Source: Solen grandis
Taxonomy: Eukaryota; Mollusca; Bivalvia; Adapedonta; Solenidae
Assembly: GCA_021229015.1 (NCBI GenBank)
Contig: CM037777.1
Location: forward strand, 52,397,554 to 52,461,553
Direction of reading: 5' to 3'
Length of the DNA: 64,000 nucleotides
The position numbers were made by a program, and so were the translations under genes. The notes under the pieces were generated by a model that was not told the origin of the DNA, made no database searches, and worked only from the letters and a program-made list of their open reading frames with translations. Shown here piece by piece: positions 1 to 12,322 of this stretch. Each line of letters opens with the position of its first letter. Position 1 is the first letter of the stretch.

Positions 1-166
1 GCAGCCACGCATTTAAAAGTGTTACATTTTGAGTTATATTCCAATGCTGCAACTATTACACTCCCTTGTGAAATAAATATACACACACCTTTAAACATGT
101 GACAGTAATGAGTCCTTTTTAATTTCATGTTCTTCATTTTGTGTGTTAAACTTGGTTTATTTGATT

Positions 167-690
167 TTATTTGAATTATATAACACCATACAACTCTTTC
201 CCTGAATTCCGACAGTGCTGAAACTTAAGCAAGCATCTATGTAGCTAACAAAGTACAGCAGTGGAATACAAATTAACATCAGAAAGTAAGTCATTCATCA
301 CAGATACCATGCCCGACCCCAGTACATGGGGATCGAACCCACAACCCTTGGCTTCACAGCCAATTGCCGTCAAGGCCAGTTTATTTATGTGAAACCAATG
401 GTCCCTATTCTGTGGTTGAACACTGATTTTATTCGATTTATTTAATGCCATTTTATGCCATCAAACCTAACAACTCTTTCCCAGGATTCTGACAGTACTG
501 AAATTGAAGTACGCATCTATGTAACCAACACATTACAGCGGTGGAATACAAATTATCATCAAAAAGAAATTGAAAGTCATTCATCACAGAGACTGTGCCT
601 GACCCAAGTACATGGGGATCAAACCAACAACCTTCAGCTTCACAGCCAAGCACCATCAAGGCCTGTTTATTTACGTGATTGGGCACTGGG
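167..690 (-). repeat. Two tandem tRNA-like SINE-type units
   Basis: Two units of about 280 bp lie head to tail (compare the CTCTTTCCC blocks near 195 and 474). Read on the minus strand, the first carries GGTTCGATCCCC around 327-338, an exact match to the pol III B-box consensus, and an A-box-like stretch some 30 bases upstream (near 362-380). The second copy has the same layout with a decayed B-box (TTTGATCCCC). This suggests tRNA-derived SINEs. I could not fold a functional tRNA from either copy, and the short open frames here follow the repeat rather than a gene. Confidence 0.5.
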
Positions 691-754
691 CATGATGTAA
701 CTCATATCTTGTTATCTGTCCCCAATTTTGAGGGACTTTTCGTATTAAACATAT

Positions 755-3700
755 AAACAAGAGGGCCATAAAGACCCTTGAATCACTTACCTGAGAACGT
801 GGGTAGAGTTCCACTAACAATTTTTAGTGCTAAGTAAAACTTAAATAAATTGCAATTTTCATAACTCTTCTTTTCTCAGAGAAATATACCCAAATATTTC
901 ATTTCTTATCAATTATTGTTAGTTATTATGGTAATAATTCATTTCAACTTAGTTGTGAACTTGAGTATTTCATATAATAGTAATGGTGGAATGTGTGTCT
1001 ACCTAGTTTAAGAATTTAAGTATTACATAGAGCTAAGATTTGTTGGTGGAATTTGAGCCTGGTATTAGTAGGAGGAAAAGAAACAGCAAATATCTTATGA
1101 TATTATGGAAAATAGGCTATGCCCCTGCCATCAATATTTTTAGATGGATCCAAATAATTTTAAGAGTCTGGCAGAGTGTGACCCAAAGAACATCTGTGCT
1201 GAAAAAACTTTGAAATCAAATATGTAATTTTGGACAAGAAGATTTTTCAAATTTGTACAATATACATATAAGGAAAACAGGCACTGCCCCCTGAAAGCCA
1301 TGTTTTTTTACCAATCCAAATAATTTTTATAATCATAATAGAGAGCGACCCAAGAAATATCTGCATAAAAGAACATTGAAATTAGGCTAGTAATTTTGGA
1401 AGAGAAGATTTTTCAATTTTGTTCTAAATTCATATATTGGTGGAATGTGTGTCTACCTAGTTTGAGAATTTAAGAATTACATAGAGCTTTGTTTTGTTGG
1501 TGGAATTTGAGCCTGGTATTAGTGGGAGAAAAGAAACAACAAATATCTTATGATATTATAGAAAATAGGGTCTGCCCACTGCCAGCCATACTTTTGGACA
1601 AGAAGAATTTTCAAATTTGTACTTTATATAAAATATTTAAGGAAAATGGGCTTCACCCCCTGGTGGCCATGATTTTTTAACAATACAAATAAACTAAACA
1701 ATCTTGGTAGAGAGTGACCTATGGAACATCTGTGCGAAAAAACTTTGAAATCCAGCTAGAATGTTAAGACAAGAAGAATTTTCAAATCTGAACTATACAC
1801 ATATAAGGAAAACAGGCTCCATCCCCTGGCATAAAAATAATTTGAACAATCTTGGTAGAGGGTGACCTAAGGAACATCTCTGCCAAATAACTTTGAAATC
1901 AAGCCAGTACTTTTGGACAAGAAGATTTTTCAAATTTGTGCTATATACATTTAAGGAAAACGAGCTCTGTCCCCTGGCAGCCATGATTTCAACAGAATCA
2001 AAATAATTTGAACAATCTTGGTAGAGAGTGACCCAAGAAGTATCTGTGCCAAATAACTTTGAATTCCAGCCAGTACTTTTGGAGGAAAAGATTTTTGAAG
2101 TTTTTACATTTTTTCCCCTTTTAGTTGCCATGGCAACCAGGTATAAGACTTACAGTTCAAGAGACTTCATCGTCAATTGCAGTGTTCAAGTCTTCTTATA
2201 GACTGTTTTTGAGAAATCATGGATGAAGAGGCACCATAAATGCATAGTATGCCATGGAAAGTACTTTGAGAAAGGCGCGCAATGTAGGTATGACATCGTC
2301 TCTGACGTTTGACATGCGCCGTGATTTCACATAGTTGTCATGGTATTTAGGCCTTCCTTTTGTTGATTATCAAAATTTTTTATAAGAAATTTTGCAAAAA
2401 TGTTTCAATTATTTAAAATTAAGTTAATAATGAATTTTAATCTTTATTTCATACCTATTATTTTAGCTTTTAATCAGTCTTGTCACAGAATATTGGGACA
2501 GCCCTGGCGGCCTAGTTTTTCAACAGAATCAAAATAATTTGAACAATCTTGGTAGAGAGTTACCAAAGGAATATCTGTGAAAAAATATTTTAAAATCCTT
2601 CCAGTACTTTTGGAGAAGATTTTAGAAGTTTTCATATTTTTCCCCTATTAGCTGCCATGGCAACCAGATTTAAGAATAGGAAAGACCTTTGCTTGCATTA
2701 GTGTTTATTTCTTTTATTGCTATAAGTATGTCCTGCAAGATTTGGTTGGCTGTGTTTTATTCAGGTAAACTTCCTAGATATATACTAAATAATTCAGAGA
2801 CATGCCTTGTTTCAAATCTAGAAACATGGGTCATTTCAAAACTATTTTGTATTTGAAACAACAACCTGTCTTCCCCTCCCCTATGGGAATGACAAAGTTA
2901 TGGAGCAAATAGAATTTCTGACATCCATTTAGACAGACAACACAAAAATGTTTCCCTACCCACTACTTGAGTGGAGACATAATATTTTCTAGAAATGTGG
3001 CTCATTTCAAAATAATACATTTTAGTGATTTGGTTTGTTTCAAAACTAGAGTTAAAATAAACAAGATGGCCATGATTTGAATAGACTTGGACGAGGTCCA
3101 CATGTAAATATCTTAACTCCAGACTTTAAGAAGTCTGAGAAGATCTTTTGAAGGTTTTCCTATACAAGTCAATGTAAAATTAAGTGACCCCTAGGACGGA
3201 GCCAATTTTGACCCCTGGGCCATGATTTGATCAAAATTGGTAGATTTTCACTAGGCCATGTTACTTAGCAAATAACAAAACTCTAGGCCTTGTGGTTTCT
3301 GATAAGAAGAGTTTTTGTCCTAATTAAGTCTATGTAAAATCAAGTGACCCCTGGGGCTGGGCTAATTTTAAACCCAGGGCCATGATTTGGACAAACTTGG
3401 TTAAGGTCTGCTAGGCCATGTTACACACCAAATATCTAAACTCCAGGCCTTCTGGTTTCTGACAAGAAGATTTTTCTAGTTTTTCTTATATAAGTCTTTG
3501 TAAAATCAAGTGACCTCTAGGGCGGGGCCAATTTCAACCCCAGGGTCATGAATTGAACAAACTTGGTAATGGTAAATTTCACTTTAAAAATCTATTTTTA
3601 GCTCCTGTGACCCAGATATGCAACGGACTGGAACCATTTGAAAAACTTTCGTAGAGCTTCATGCAAGGAACATCCCAGACAATTTTCATCAAATCTGGCC

Positions 3701-3798
3701 AAGTGGTTTAGGAGATGTTTAAAGAAAATTGTTGACGCAGACGGACAAAAGGCGATCACAAGAGCTCACTATGAGCACATTGTGCTCAGGTGAGCTAA
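755..3798 (+). mobile_element. Pearl/Helentron-like element, family A, long decayed copy
   Basis: Begins with AACAAGAGGGCCA and ends with the palindromic tail CTCA..TGAGCAC..GTGCTCAGGTGAGCTA, the two ends shared by all family A copies here. The body holds repeated blocks: a block of about 455 bp (GGTGGAATGTGTGTCTACC near 985 and 1439), several copies of CTTGGTAGAGAGTGACC, and about three 160-bp units containing GGCCATGATTTG between 3215 and 3560. A GACGCAGACGGAC stretch precedes the 3' hairpin. There is no coding capacity, so it is non-autonomous. The outer boundaries are my reading of shared ends, and the copy may be composite. Confidence 0.65.
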
Positions 3799-4322
3799 AT
3801 ATACTTTGAAAATCCACTTATCCTTTGACAAGCCTGGACAAGCAAACTAACATTAATTTTTTATCTTTAACTACCAAGTATGACCTTGACCTTTGAGCTA
3901 GCTAGACACTCCTTCTTAATGAGGCAAACATTTGTAGCAAATAATTTGAGAATCTGCTGATAATTTTCCAGGTTAGAGCCCCAACAAATTTTAAGACAAA
4001 CAGACAGACTGACAGTGATTTCTATATAGCCCCAAGGGGGGTATAAAAATATTATCGATTAGTTTGTTTCAAAATAATATTTTCTTGTGACTTAGCCTGC
4101 TTCAAAATATTATCTCAGAGTGACTTGGCTTGTTTTCAATTTTTGTACTGAAAGACCAAGCTTTTTTTCACAATTTTCATAAGGCAGTGCATTAAAGGAA
4201 CCTTATGGCCAGATACATACCTTTATACACACAGTCCAGTCTCTATACTTTCTGTCAGGGGTGTCTTCAAATCTGTAACAATGTGAGAACAAAGTACCAG
4301 AAGGTAATTACTTGTACGAATA
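3799..4322. other. No gene seen; decayed repeat DNA
   Basis: A+T-rich sequence with remnants of a pearl-like tail (CAGACAGACTGACAG near 4002) and one exact TGACCTTGA half-site at 3881. No splice-bounded open frame was found. Confidence 0.5.
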
Positions 4323-5227
4323 AAACAAGAGGGCCAAGATGACCCTAAAGAGAAAGAGGAAAAATTGCCTTCACTGCCTGTACAAGTTACATTAATTATA
4401 GCATAGTTGTACTGAATACATAATCCATGAGATCATTTATAATTCCACAAACTAAACAGTGCCTGTGTCAAAATTTGAAGTCAGACTTGACTGAGAAATT
4501 ATAACTTTCAACACAAAAATTTAAACATTAAAAGGGGCATAACTCCTGACCTAATTGATGTATATCAGCCATAATCGAACTTGGCCAAAAGAATTTGGCA
4601 ATAAAAATTGTCATAGAGTTTGAAGATGATTGCTTAAAAATCAAGATGCTAGAGTGCAAACAAACTAAAATCTGGCATTTTTTCATATTAAAAGGGGCAT
4701 TTCTCCTTCTTTTATTGGCTGATATCAACCATAATCGAACTTGGCCAAGAGATTATGGTAATAAATATTGTCATAAAGTTTGAAGATGATTGCTTAAGAA
4801 ATGAAGATGCTTGAGTACAAACAAAATGTCATCTGGCATTTTTGAATATTAAAAGGGGCATAACTCCTGACCTAATAAGCCATTATCATCCATAATCAAA
4901 CTTGGCCAAAAGATTATAGTAATATACATTGTCATCAAGTTTGAAGATAACTGCTTAAGAAATGAAGATGCTAGAGTGCAAACAAAGTGAAATCTGGCAT
5001 TTTTGATATCAAAAGGGGCATAACTCCTGACCTAATAGGCTGATATCAGCCATAATCAAACTTGGCCGTGAGATTATAGTAATAAACATTGGAATAAAGT
5101 TTGAAGATGATTGCTTAAGAAATAAAGATGCTAGAGTGCAAACAAACTAATTGTAGACGACAGACGGACGGATGACGGACAGACAACGGACATTCATTGG
5201 TCCTAATAGCTCATGCTCAGGTGAGCT
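4323..5227 (+). mobile_element. Pearl/Helentron-like element, family A, 160-bp tandem core
   Basis: The 5' end is AACAAGAGGGCCAAGATGACCC. The core is an array whose unit contains AAAAGGGGCATAACTCC, at 4530, 4690, 4851 and 5011, giving a period of 160-161 bp. It is followed by GACGGACGGATGACGGACAG and the tail AGCTCATGCTCAGGTGAGCT. This is the architecture described for bivalve pearl elements: unique 5' end, tandem core, ACGG microsatellite, unique 3' end. Confidence 0.72.
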
Positions 5228-5796
5228 TAAAAAAAAAAAGCCCATACTTATACCAATTTTTAGTATTGTTTAATGATTAAAAACAGAAGTTGACAATTCA
5301 GTGTCTGTTCACATAACTTCTAAGCATAATATCCTCAAGTCAAAACTTAAAACATCTGTACATAATTCGATTTCCTGAGTCTATACCTTAAAACTCACTC
5401 TCAAGATTCTATAACTAGGTCAATTTCTTTTTATGAAAAACCAATGATATAAGGCATGGATCCCCCTTTTTTTAGGGGGGGGGGATAAATTAGTTATTGA
5501 ACTATTTACAGAAGTAGTAAAACATCACATATTTTACTTTGTTTTGTACTTCTAGTGTCTTGAGTGTGCAAGTAAATACACCCTTGAAACAGAAGAATAT
5601 TACTACACCTAAAGGACATAATCTATAAAACAAGAAGACAATGATGGTCTTGTGTCACTCACCTCTCAGAGTCAATTTGATGTCAAAAGACATTATGACA
5701 TAATTTTGATATGAAGATTGGACTAACAAGAGGTGTCCAAAAACCACACAGTGCTGGATAGTATAATGTTAGCTGTAACTATTTTAATGTTAACAT
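5228..5796. other. No gene seen; A+T-rich spacer
   Basis: Contains a T-run/G-run at 5464-5486 and, near 5635, a decayed element start (AACAAGAAGACAATGATGG with a small palindrome). No coding signal. Confidence 0.45.
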
Positions 5797-6343
5797 AAAC
5801 AAGAGGGCCATAACAGCCCTAGATAGCTAACCTGATATCATTAGGCTATATAAAACCAAGTGACCCCCTGGGGCAGGGCCAATTTTGACCCCAGGGCCAT
5901 GATGTGAACAAACTTGGTAGAGGTCTACTAGGCCATGCTTCACACCAAATAACTAAACTCCAGGCCTTGTGGTTTCTGACAAGAAGATTTTTCTAGTTTT
6001 TCCAATGTAAGTCTATGTAAATTCAAGTGACCCTTGGGGCGGGGCCAATTACAACCCCAGGGTCATGATTTGAACAAACTTGGCAAAGGTCCGTAAGACA
6101 ATGCCACACACTAAATATCTAAGCTCTAGGCCTTGCAGTTTTGGGGATGATTTTTAAAGACTTCAATTTAAAAATCTGTTTTTAGCTCCTGTGACCAAGA
6201 TATGCAACAGACCAGTTTCATTAAATTTGGCCTGATGGTTTAAGAGGAGATTTTGTTTAAAGAAAATTGATAACGCCGGACGGACGAAGGACAAAAGGTG
6301 AACACAATAGCTCACCATGAGCACAACGTGCTCAGGTGAGCTA
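5797..6343 (+). mobile_element. Pearl/Helentron-like element, family A, short copy
   Basis: Starts AACAAGAGGGCCATAACAG and ends with the hairpin GCTCACCATGAGCACAACGTGCTCAGGTGAGC (written here only as the arms GCTCACC and GGTGAGC around TGAGCACAACGTGCTCA). About two core units carry CCAGGGCCATGAT. A GACGGACGAAGGAC stretch precedes the tail. It is a short full-length copy useful for defining family ends. Confidence 0.72.
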
Positions 6344-6469
6344 TAACATGTGACAAGGTATTGTGCCCAAAACATATTGAAAGTTTCAGTCTCCTAGCTT
6401 TAGTACTTACTGAGATAAGAAAATGGAAAACATTAACTTCAATATTCCATTTAAAATGAACAGTACAGA

Positions 6470-8103
6470 AAAATCTAAGTGGAAAAGGAGCATTATTGTA
6501 TAAAAATTAATTTAAAGAGTTACATGCCTTTTTGAAATCTTGTGATCCAGTATTCAGACCTTGAAGTGAATTTGCATTTTTGAGGAAATGACCTTGACCA
6601 ATACAGAAAATTCAAAGTTGAAAAGGGGGTATAATTGTTCAAAATGAATTTCAGGGTTACCTGCCCTTTTGAAATGGGTTCTATTTTTGATAGTGAATAA
6701 GTACATTAAATTCAAAGTGATTAAATTTGATAGTTATGGAGAAATTGACCTTAACAAGCACTATGTCTGAATGAAGGTCATGCCCCCGCGGGGGACTTAG
6801 ACTTTGGGGGTTGAGGTCAATTGAAGGTCAAGGTCACCTGCTGGGTAGAGCTCAACAAGGTGCATACACTTGTACATTTAGAGGTTACAGATGGAAGCAC
6901 ATTATGTGGCTAAGGTAAATATTTGCTGTTTCGATCATGGTGACCTTGACCTTTGGACCTGTGACTTGTAAGTGGGTCTGTTGGATTGGGCTCATCAAAG
7001 TGAATACACATAAGAAGTTAGAAAGGTTTGGATGGAAGCACTTTCATTTTATGGCCAAGGTCAATATTAGTTATATTTGCTTTATGGTGATCTTGACCTT
7101 TGACGCTTGGACCTATAAGTGGGTCTGGCAGATAGAGTACATCAAGTTGCATACACGTGAAGTTTGGAGGTTATGACCTCTAAGTGAGTCTGCCAGGTTG
7201 AGCTCATCAAGGTGCATACACTTCTGAAGTTTGGAGATTATGAATGGAAGCATGTTCATATGTAGCCCAGGTTAATATTTGCTATTTTGGGTCACAGTGA
7301 CCTTGACCTTGTGACCTCTAAAAGGATCTGGCAGTTAGAGCTCATCAAGGTGCATGCACTTGTGAAGTTTGGAGGCTCTAGGTGGAATGATTTCTGTGTT
7401 AAAGTCAAGGTTAAGGTTTTGTGACAAACAGACAGACAGGCCATCCAAAAACAATATGCCCACCGATCTATCAATACGGGAGCATAAAAACTAAACCAAG
7501 CCACAAATTTATGTCAGAAATAGGGCATAACTATACCAAACTGAATTTAAGGGTTACCTGCCTTTTTGAAATGGTATAGACATTTTGCAAGTTCTCCATG
7601 TTTGAAGTGAATATGTTTGATAGTTTTAGGGAAAATTCTTAACCATTACAGAATATTCTAAGTCAAAAAGGGCCTGTGCCAAAATCATTTTAGGGTTAAC
7701 TGCTCTTTTGAAATGGATTCCCTTATGGATAGTAAATAAGTTTGAATGAACATGTCTGACAGTTTTAGGAATATGTTTGACAGTTTTAGAGGGAAATCTA
7801 ATCTTTTTCAGAACATTCTAAGTCAAAAAGGGCCATAACTGTGCCAAATTAATTTTTAGGGTTACCTGTTCTTTTGAAATCTGTTCCTTTTTTCATAATG
7901 AACATGTAATCCAGGTTTGCAGGAAAGATGAGTTTATGAGAAATTGACCTTTACAAAAAACTTAACCAGCCATGAAAATCCTTAGTAAAAAAAACAATAA
8001 GTCTCAAAGCGTAACAGAAAAAACGGATAGACAAATGGACAGGCAGACATACAATGGAAAAGTGATCCCTAAATGTCACCTCTGCTTACAGCAGGTGACA
8101 TAA
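6470..8103 (+). mobile_element. Pearl/Helentron-like element, family D, interrupted by a family C element
   Basis: Core units contain AAGTCAAAAAGGGCC..AACTG..TTTAGGGTTACCTGC..TTTTGAAATG, recurring near 6610, 7530, 7670 and 7820. The 3' end has a GATAGACAAATGGACAGGCAGAC microsatellite-like tract and the hairpin GTCACCT..AGCAGGTGAC at about 8076-8100, followed by ATAAAA. The same tail occurs at 30369-30394. Bases 6770-7490 interrupt the array and have the ends of a different family (C). The 5' boundary is uncertain. Confidence 0.55.
6770..7490 (+). mobile_element. Pearl/Helentron-like element, family C, half-site-rich core
   Basis: The 5' portion reads TGAATGAAGGTCATGCCCCC, as in the copy at 10293. 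The core has four to five diverged units with GTGACCTTGACC..GACCT..AAGTGGGTCTG..AGCTCATCAAGGTGCATACAC. The end is ACAAACAGACAGACAGG..ACAATATGCCCACC..GGGAGCATAAAA. The units carry repeated TCAAGGTCA/TGACCTTGA motifs (6828, 6941, 7298). The element lies inside the family D array. Confidence 0.6.
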
Positions 8104-8994
8104 AAAAGGGTTATCTGCACTTTTAAAAGAGTTTCTTTTCTGATACTGAACAAGAATACCAAGTTTGAGTGGTAAAGTTTGATAGATATGGAGAAATGGA
8201 CCTGAAAGAAAACCTTAACTAACGCCGAAGATGCTGCTGATGCCGACATGAGGGTCATGACAATAATTCCACTTTTTTTCTTTGAAAAGTGAAACTAGAC
8301 ATTGTTAGTGCACATTTTTATTCTGAAATTTACAATCTAAAAGTAGGGGCTGTGCACAATCTATGGGAACTTTTATTTCTTTACCTTAATAGCCAGAAAA
8401 AATGAAATTGCCAATGTCATCGCAATTTACAATCATATAATGACATTTCTGTTTAAATTTGTGGTTGAATTCATATGTATGAAGTATAAATGGTGCATTT
8501 AATCAACATAATGACTTGTATTTAGAGTAAATAGCAATGATAACTTAATAATAAAAGCGTCGAGGCTTCCACACATTTCGTTTTGTTATCTGTAAATCAA
8601 TCAGTATTTACAAGTGCATGGTATGTAATCACAAATGTGTGATCATTAATTGACTTATTATCATCACAACCAGCATTTGGTTGTAATTTTAATTGTTGTT
8701 CATTTCTCTGTCTATTAACACTTATAAGAGGTGTTATACAGATACCCACAGTAAATCGAGTGAAGATGAGACTGCAACATAGAGTTGTTTTGGCGGAGTT
8801 GACGGGCAGTGTTTCCAAAATGGAAGCTGGCAATTTTATGAATTTTGCCTGCACACAATACATGGAAAAGCAACTTTTTCCCAGGATTTTAACCCCGAAG
8901 TAGAGGTGCACACTATCTATGGGAAAGCATCATCTATCTATTATCTACAGTATATAATTTATTACAGATCTGGCATATAAGCAATAATAAAAGC
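8104..8994. other. No gene seen; A+T-rich spacer
   Basis: Low-complexity A+T-rich DNA. The longest open frame here (about 8597-8911, minus) has no recognisable motif, no splice context and a composition like its surroundings, so I do not call it a gene. Confidence 0.4.
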
Positions 8995-9616
8995 AACAAG
9001 TAACTGGTGTTGTATGCAACACATAGAGTCCCCTACCGGCTCCACCTTGACTCAATATGGTAATCAATCCCATTTTTTGCCCTATTTTCACTATTTCCGT
9101 TACCATAGCAACCACAATTTTAGTCGAAGAACAAAAATAAAATGACGTGCATAAACTACACATTGCCATTTAGTCATATACCAAGTTTCATCAAGTTAGC
9201 TTGCTTAGTTATCGCGGGATCCCATTTTTTGCCATATTTTCACTATTTCCGTTACTTTAGCAACCACAATTTTAGTCGAAGAACAAAAATAAAATGACGT
9301 GCATAATCTACACATTGCCACCTAGTTATATACCAAGTTTCATCAAGTTAGCTTGCTTAGTTATCGCAGGATCCCATTTTTTGCCATATTTTCACTATTT
9401 CCGTTACCATAGCAACCAACAAAATAAAATACGTGCATAATCTACACATTGGCATCTAGTCATAAACCAAGTTTCATCAAGTTAGCTTGCTTAGTTATTA
9501 AGTTATCGCGGGATCCAGATTTGAGTGGACAGACAGACGGACAGACTGAAATACGGACAGACAGACGGAGGGCAAACCTATAGTCCCCTACGGTGTGAAC
9601 ACCGGTAGGGGACTAA
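8995..9616 (+). mobile_element. Pearl/Helentron-like element, family B, 152-bp core, three units
   Basis: Starts AACAAGTAACTGGTGTTG with the small palindrome GTGTTGTATGCAACAC. The core unit contains CACTATTTCCGTTAC at 9089, 9241 and 9393, an exact 152-bp period; the third unit has a short deletion. A GACAGACGGACAGAC tract follows, then the tail AGTCCCCTACGG..ACCGGTAGGGGACTAA, a strong hairpin. Non-coding. Confidence 0.78.
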
Positions 9617-10292
9617 ATAATTTCTTCAGTAGTTTTATGAGCTGTTGATGTCACTGTAGGATAGGCTAAGACAAGACTGAAAACAATTTTGAAAGGCAAA
9701 TTTAATATATAATACCCCTTCCTGAATCAAATAGTATGTCTCAAAAATATTAATGTATATTATATGTCTGGATAAAATATACTCAAGGACTTAAAAAATG
9801 CCTAATCTAGGAAAAATGTTGAATATTTGATCTTGTTTTGTTTTCATAAATGATTTAAATTTATTCAGAAATGCAGTAAGACATATTTCAGCAATAAATT
9901 GGTGCATGATTCATGCCCTACTTATCAAGTAAGAGTATCAACCAATTTTCCTTAAAAATTAAAGTTGTATACATAAGGTATTTTTACAGTCCTCCGGTAT
10001 AAAATACTGCTAAACACACATTCTACTACAACAGAAATTGGCATGTACATGCTACATGTATTTTTTCCTTGCTTAAAACACAACAACATTTAGCAGCTGT
10101 TGCCAAATGACATCAATAATGACTTCTGACACCTAATTACAAACAAGTAAACACATTCTTTGAAGCAGTTGTATATTACCACAATTAAAGGATATAATTT
10201 ATAAAACAAGAAGGTCAAGATGGTCCTGTATCCCTACATCAGTTTGATGTTAAGGACATCATGTTACCAGAATATCTGATGAAGATTGAACT
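9617..10292. other. No gene seen; A+T-rich spacer
   Basis: A+T-rich sequence without splice-bounded frames. A decayed family A-like start (AACAAGAAGGTCAAGATGG) lies near 10205. Confidence 0.4.
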
Positions 10293-10563
10293 AACAAGCG
10301 CAACGTTCTAATGAATGCCATGCCCCCTGCAGGGTCCTTAGACCTTTGGAGTCAAGGTCAATTGAAGGTCAAGGTCACCTGGTGGGTAGAGCTCATGAAA
10401 GTGTGCACCTCTGTGGAGTTTGGAGGCTGTAGGTGGAAGGACTTCCTTGTTATGATAAAGGTTTAAATTTTGTGACAAACAGACTGACAGACCGACAAAC
10501 AGACACCAAAAACAATATGCCCCCCCCCCACCCCATCCCCAATCTATCAATGCAGGGGGCAAA
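10293..10563 (+). mobile_element. Pearl/Helentron-like element, family C, short copy
   Basis: Starts AACAAGCGCAACGTTC with the small palindrome GCAACGTTC and carries the CATGCCCCCTGCAGGGTCC block also seen at 6779. One core unit follows with two exact TCAAGGTCA motifs (10352, 10369). The end is ACAGACTGACAGACCGAC, then ATGCCCC..GGGGGCA, a hairpin with a run of C in the loop side. Confidence 0.65.
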
Positions 10564-10825
10564 AAAATGTGGCAAGTAGTATGTTCTATTTTTCTAAGAT
10601 TGTCTAAGGTTTAACATAGTGACCTTATTTTTGACCCCACAGAACCAGATTATAACTCATCCAGGATATCATGGAGACAAACATCCTGACCAAGTTTCAC
10701 CAAAAGATCAGATGAAAAATTACTGAAGGCAATTAAAAGGGCTTCCTTACTTGTAAAAGTATGCCTAATATCAAGCATTTATCCCATACAGTAAAGAATT
10801 GTACTCTGTACAAAAATTCATTATA

Positions 10826-11488
10826 AAACAAGTAACTGGTGTTGTATGCAACACATAAAGTCCCCTACCGGCTCCACCTTGACTCAATATGGTAATCAAT
10901 CCCATTTTTTGCCATATTTTCACTATTTCCGTTACCATAGCAACCACAATTTTAGTCGAAGAACAAAAATAAAATGACGTGCATAATCTATACATTGCCA
11001 TCTAGTCATATACCAAGTTTCATCAAGTTAGCTTGCTTAGTTATCGCGGGATCCCATTTTTTGCCATATTTTCACTATTTCCGTTACCATAGCAACCACA
11101 ATTTTCGTCAAAGAACAAAAATAAAATGACGTGCATAATCTACACATTGCCATCTAGTCATATAGCAAGTTTCATCAAGTTAGCTTGCTTAGTTATCGCG
11201 GGATCCCAGATTTGCCATATTTTCACTATTTCCGTTACCATAGCAACCACAATTTTAGTCGAAGAACAAAAGTAAAATGACGTGCATAATCTACACATTG
11301 CCATCTAGTCATATACCAAGTTTCATCAAGTTAGCTTGCTTAGTTATTAAGTTATCGCGGGATCCAGATTTGAGCGGACAGACGGACGGACAGACGGACA
11401 GACGGACGGACGGACGGACGGACAGACGGACGGACAGACGGAGGGCAAACCTATAGTCCCCTCCGGTGTGAACACCGGTAGGGGACTA
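10826..11488 (+). mobile_element. Pearl/Helentron-like element, family B, 152-bp core with long GACG tract
   Basis: Nearly identical in plan to the copy at 8995: AACAAGTAACTGG start, three core units (CACTATTTCCGTTAC at 10921, 11073 and 11224; periods 152 and 151), and the tail AGTCCCCTCCGG..ACCGGTAGGGGACTAA. The microsatellite between core and tail (about 11376-11442) is much longer than in the sister copies and made of GACGGACG/GACAGACG steps. High similarity to the other copies suggests recent activity. Confidence 0.78.
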
Positions 11489-12080
11489 ATTATATGAAGG
11501 TGGATAATTCAACAAGAGCACCGCATGAGGATGCCAGTGCTCGTCTGTTTGTTGTTGCTGCTTTTTAAGGGGGAAATAAATTATGTCAAAATGGACCTAA
11601 GATGTATGACCCTTACAGAGAGTGTAGCCCTTGATAGTGAACAAGAATATGAAGTTTGATGACAGACGGTTTAATAGTTTATTACGGCCAAAGTTAAAAT
11701 TTTTCATCAAGACACTGCCAACAACATAGACACCAGAGTGATGACAATACCTCTACCTTTTTTCTTTGAAAAACAGACGGTTTAAAAATAGGACCAGGGT
11801 GATTATGGTTCTTGGTCACTGCACTTCTCCTATCACCATCTATGTATAGTCTATATGATATTATCCTGTATTCTCTGTATATCAGTTAGAAAACAGGTGT
11901 CATATCAAATACATTGTATAGCTTTTGAGTAATCCTCCAAATAAAAAGTCAATTTGAGATTAAATAAAGGGAGATAATTCAACAATAGCTGCCTGTAAGA
12001 CAGCGCAGTTAACTATAATGTTTAAAGCTGTATTAATCATAGAGGGCCATAATTTGTATTACATTTGGTCAAGAGTTAGT
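11489..12080. other. Decayed pearl-like DNA, no gene
   Basis: AACAAGAGCACCGCATGAGGATGCCAGTGCTC begins at 11511 (arms AGCAC/GTGCT), matching the plan of an element 5' end. Core-like fragments follow, but no complete element end could be placed. Confidence 0.4.
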
Positions 12081-12322
12081 TTAACCCTTTCCCTCATAGA
12101 GGAAACCATGAAAAGACCTATGCGAACAGCATAAAACCAGATCAGCCTGCGAGTAACTCGCAGGCTGATCAGGTTTTATGCTGTTCGCTGCTCCTCAGTG
12201 GTCTGGAAATGAGGATTTTGTAATTAAATTTGGTAAGGTTTAACTGTGGTTTTCTGCAGATCACGCTTTATGTGGTACCTATTGAGGGCGTCAAAATGAG
12301 TCTATATGAGGGAAAGGGTTAA
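12081..12322 (+). mobile_element. TTAA MITE with internal hairpin (copy 1, full length)
   Basis: A 242-bp element bounded by TTAACCCTTTCCCTCATA and its reverse complement, an 18-bp inverted end including TTAA. An internal hairpin at 12122-12188 has two arms of 33 bases around a one-base centre, with a single mismatch. TTAA at both ends followed by CCC is the signature of piggyBac-superfamily elements (established for that family), so I infer a piggyBac-type MITE. It has no coding capacity. Confidence 0.85.

Noticed and set aside
300..380. A tRNA gene on the minus strand
   Set aside because: The B-box is perfect but no cloverleaf with acceptor stem and anticodon arm can be drawn, and a second decayed copy sits beside it; SINE-type.
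1793..2131. 112-residue minus-strand frame
   Set aside because: Repeated peptide segments follow the tandem units of a family A element; not a gene.
8597..8911. 104-residue minus-strand frame
   Set aside because: Lies in spacer DNA without splice sites or motif; length is within chance for 64 kb.
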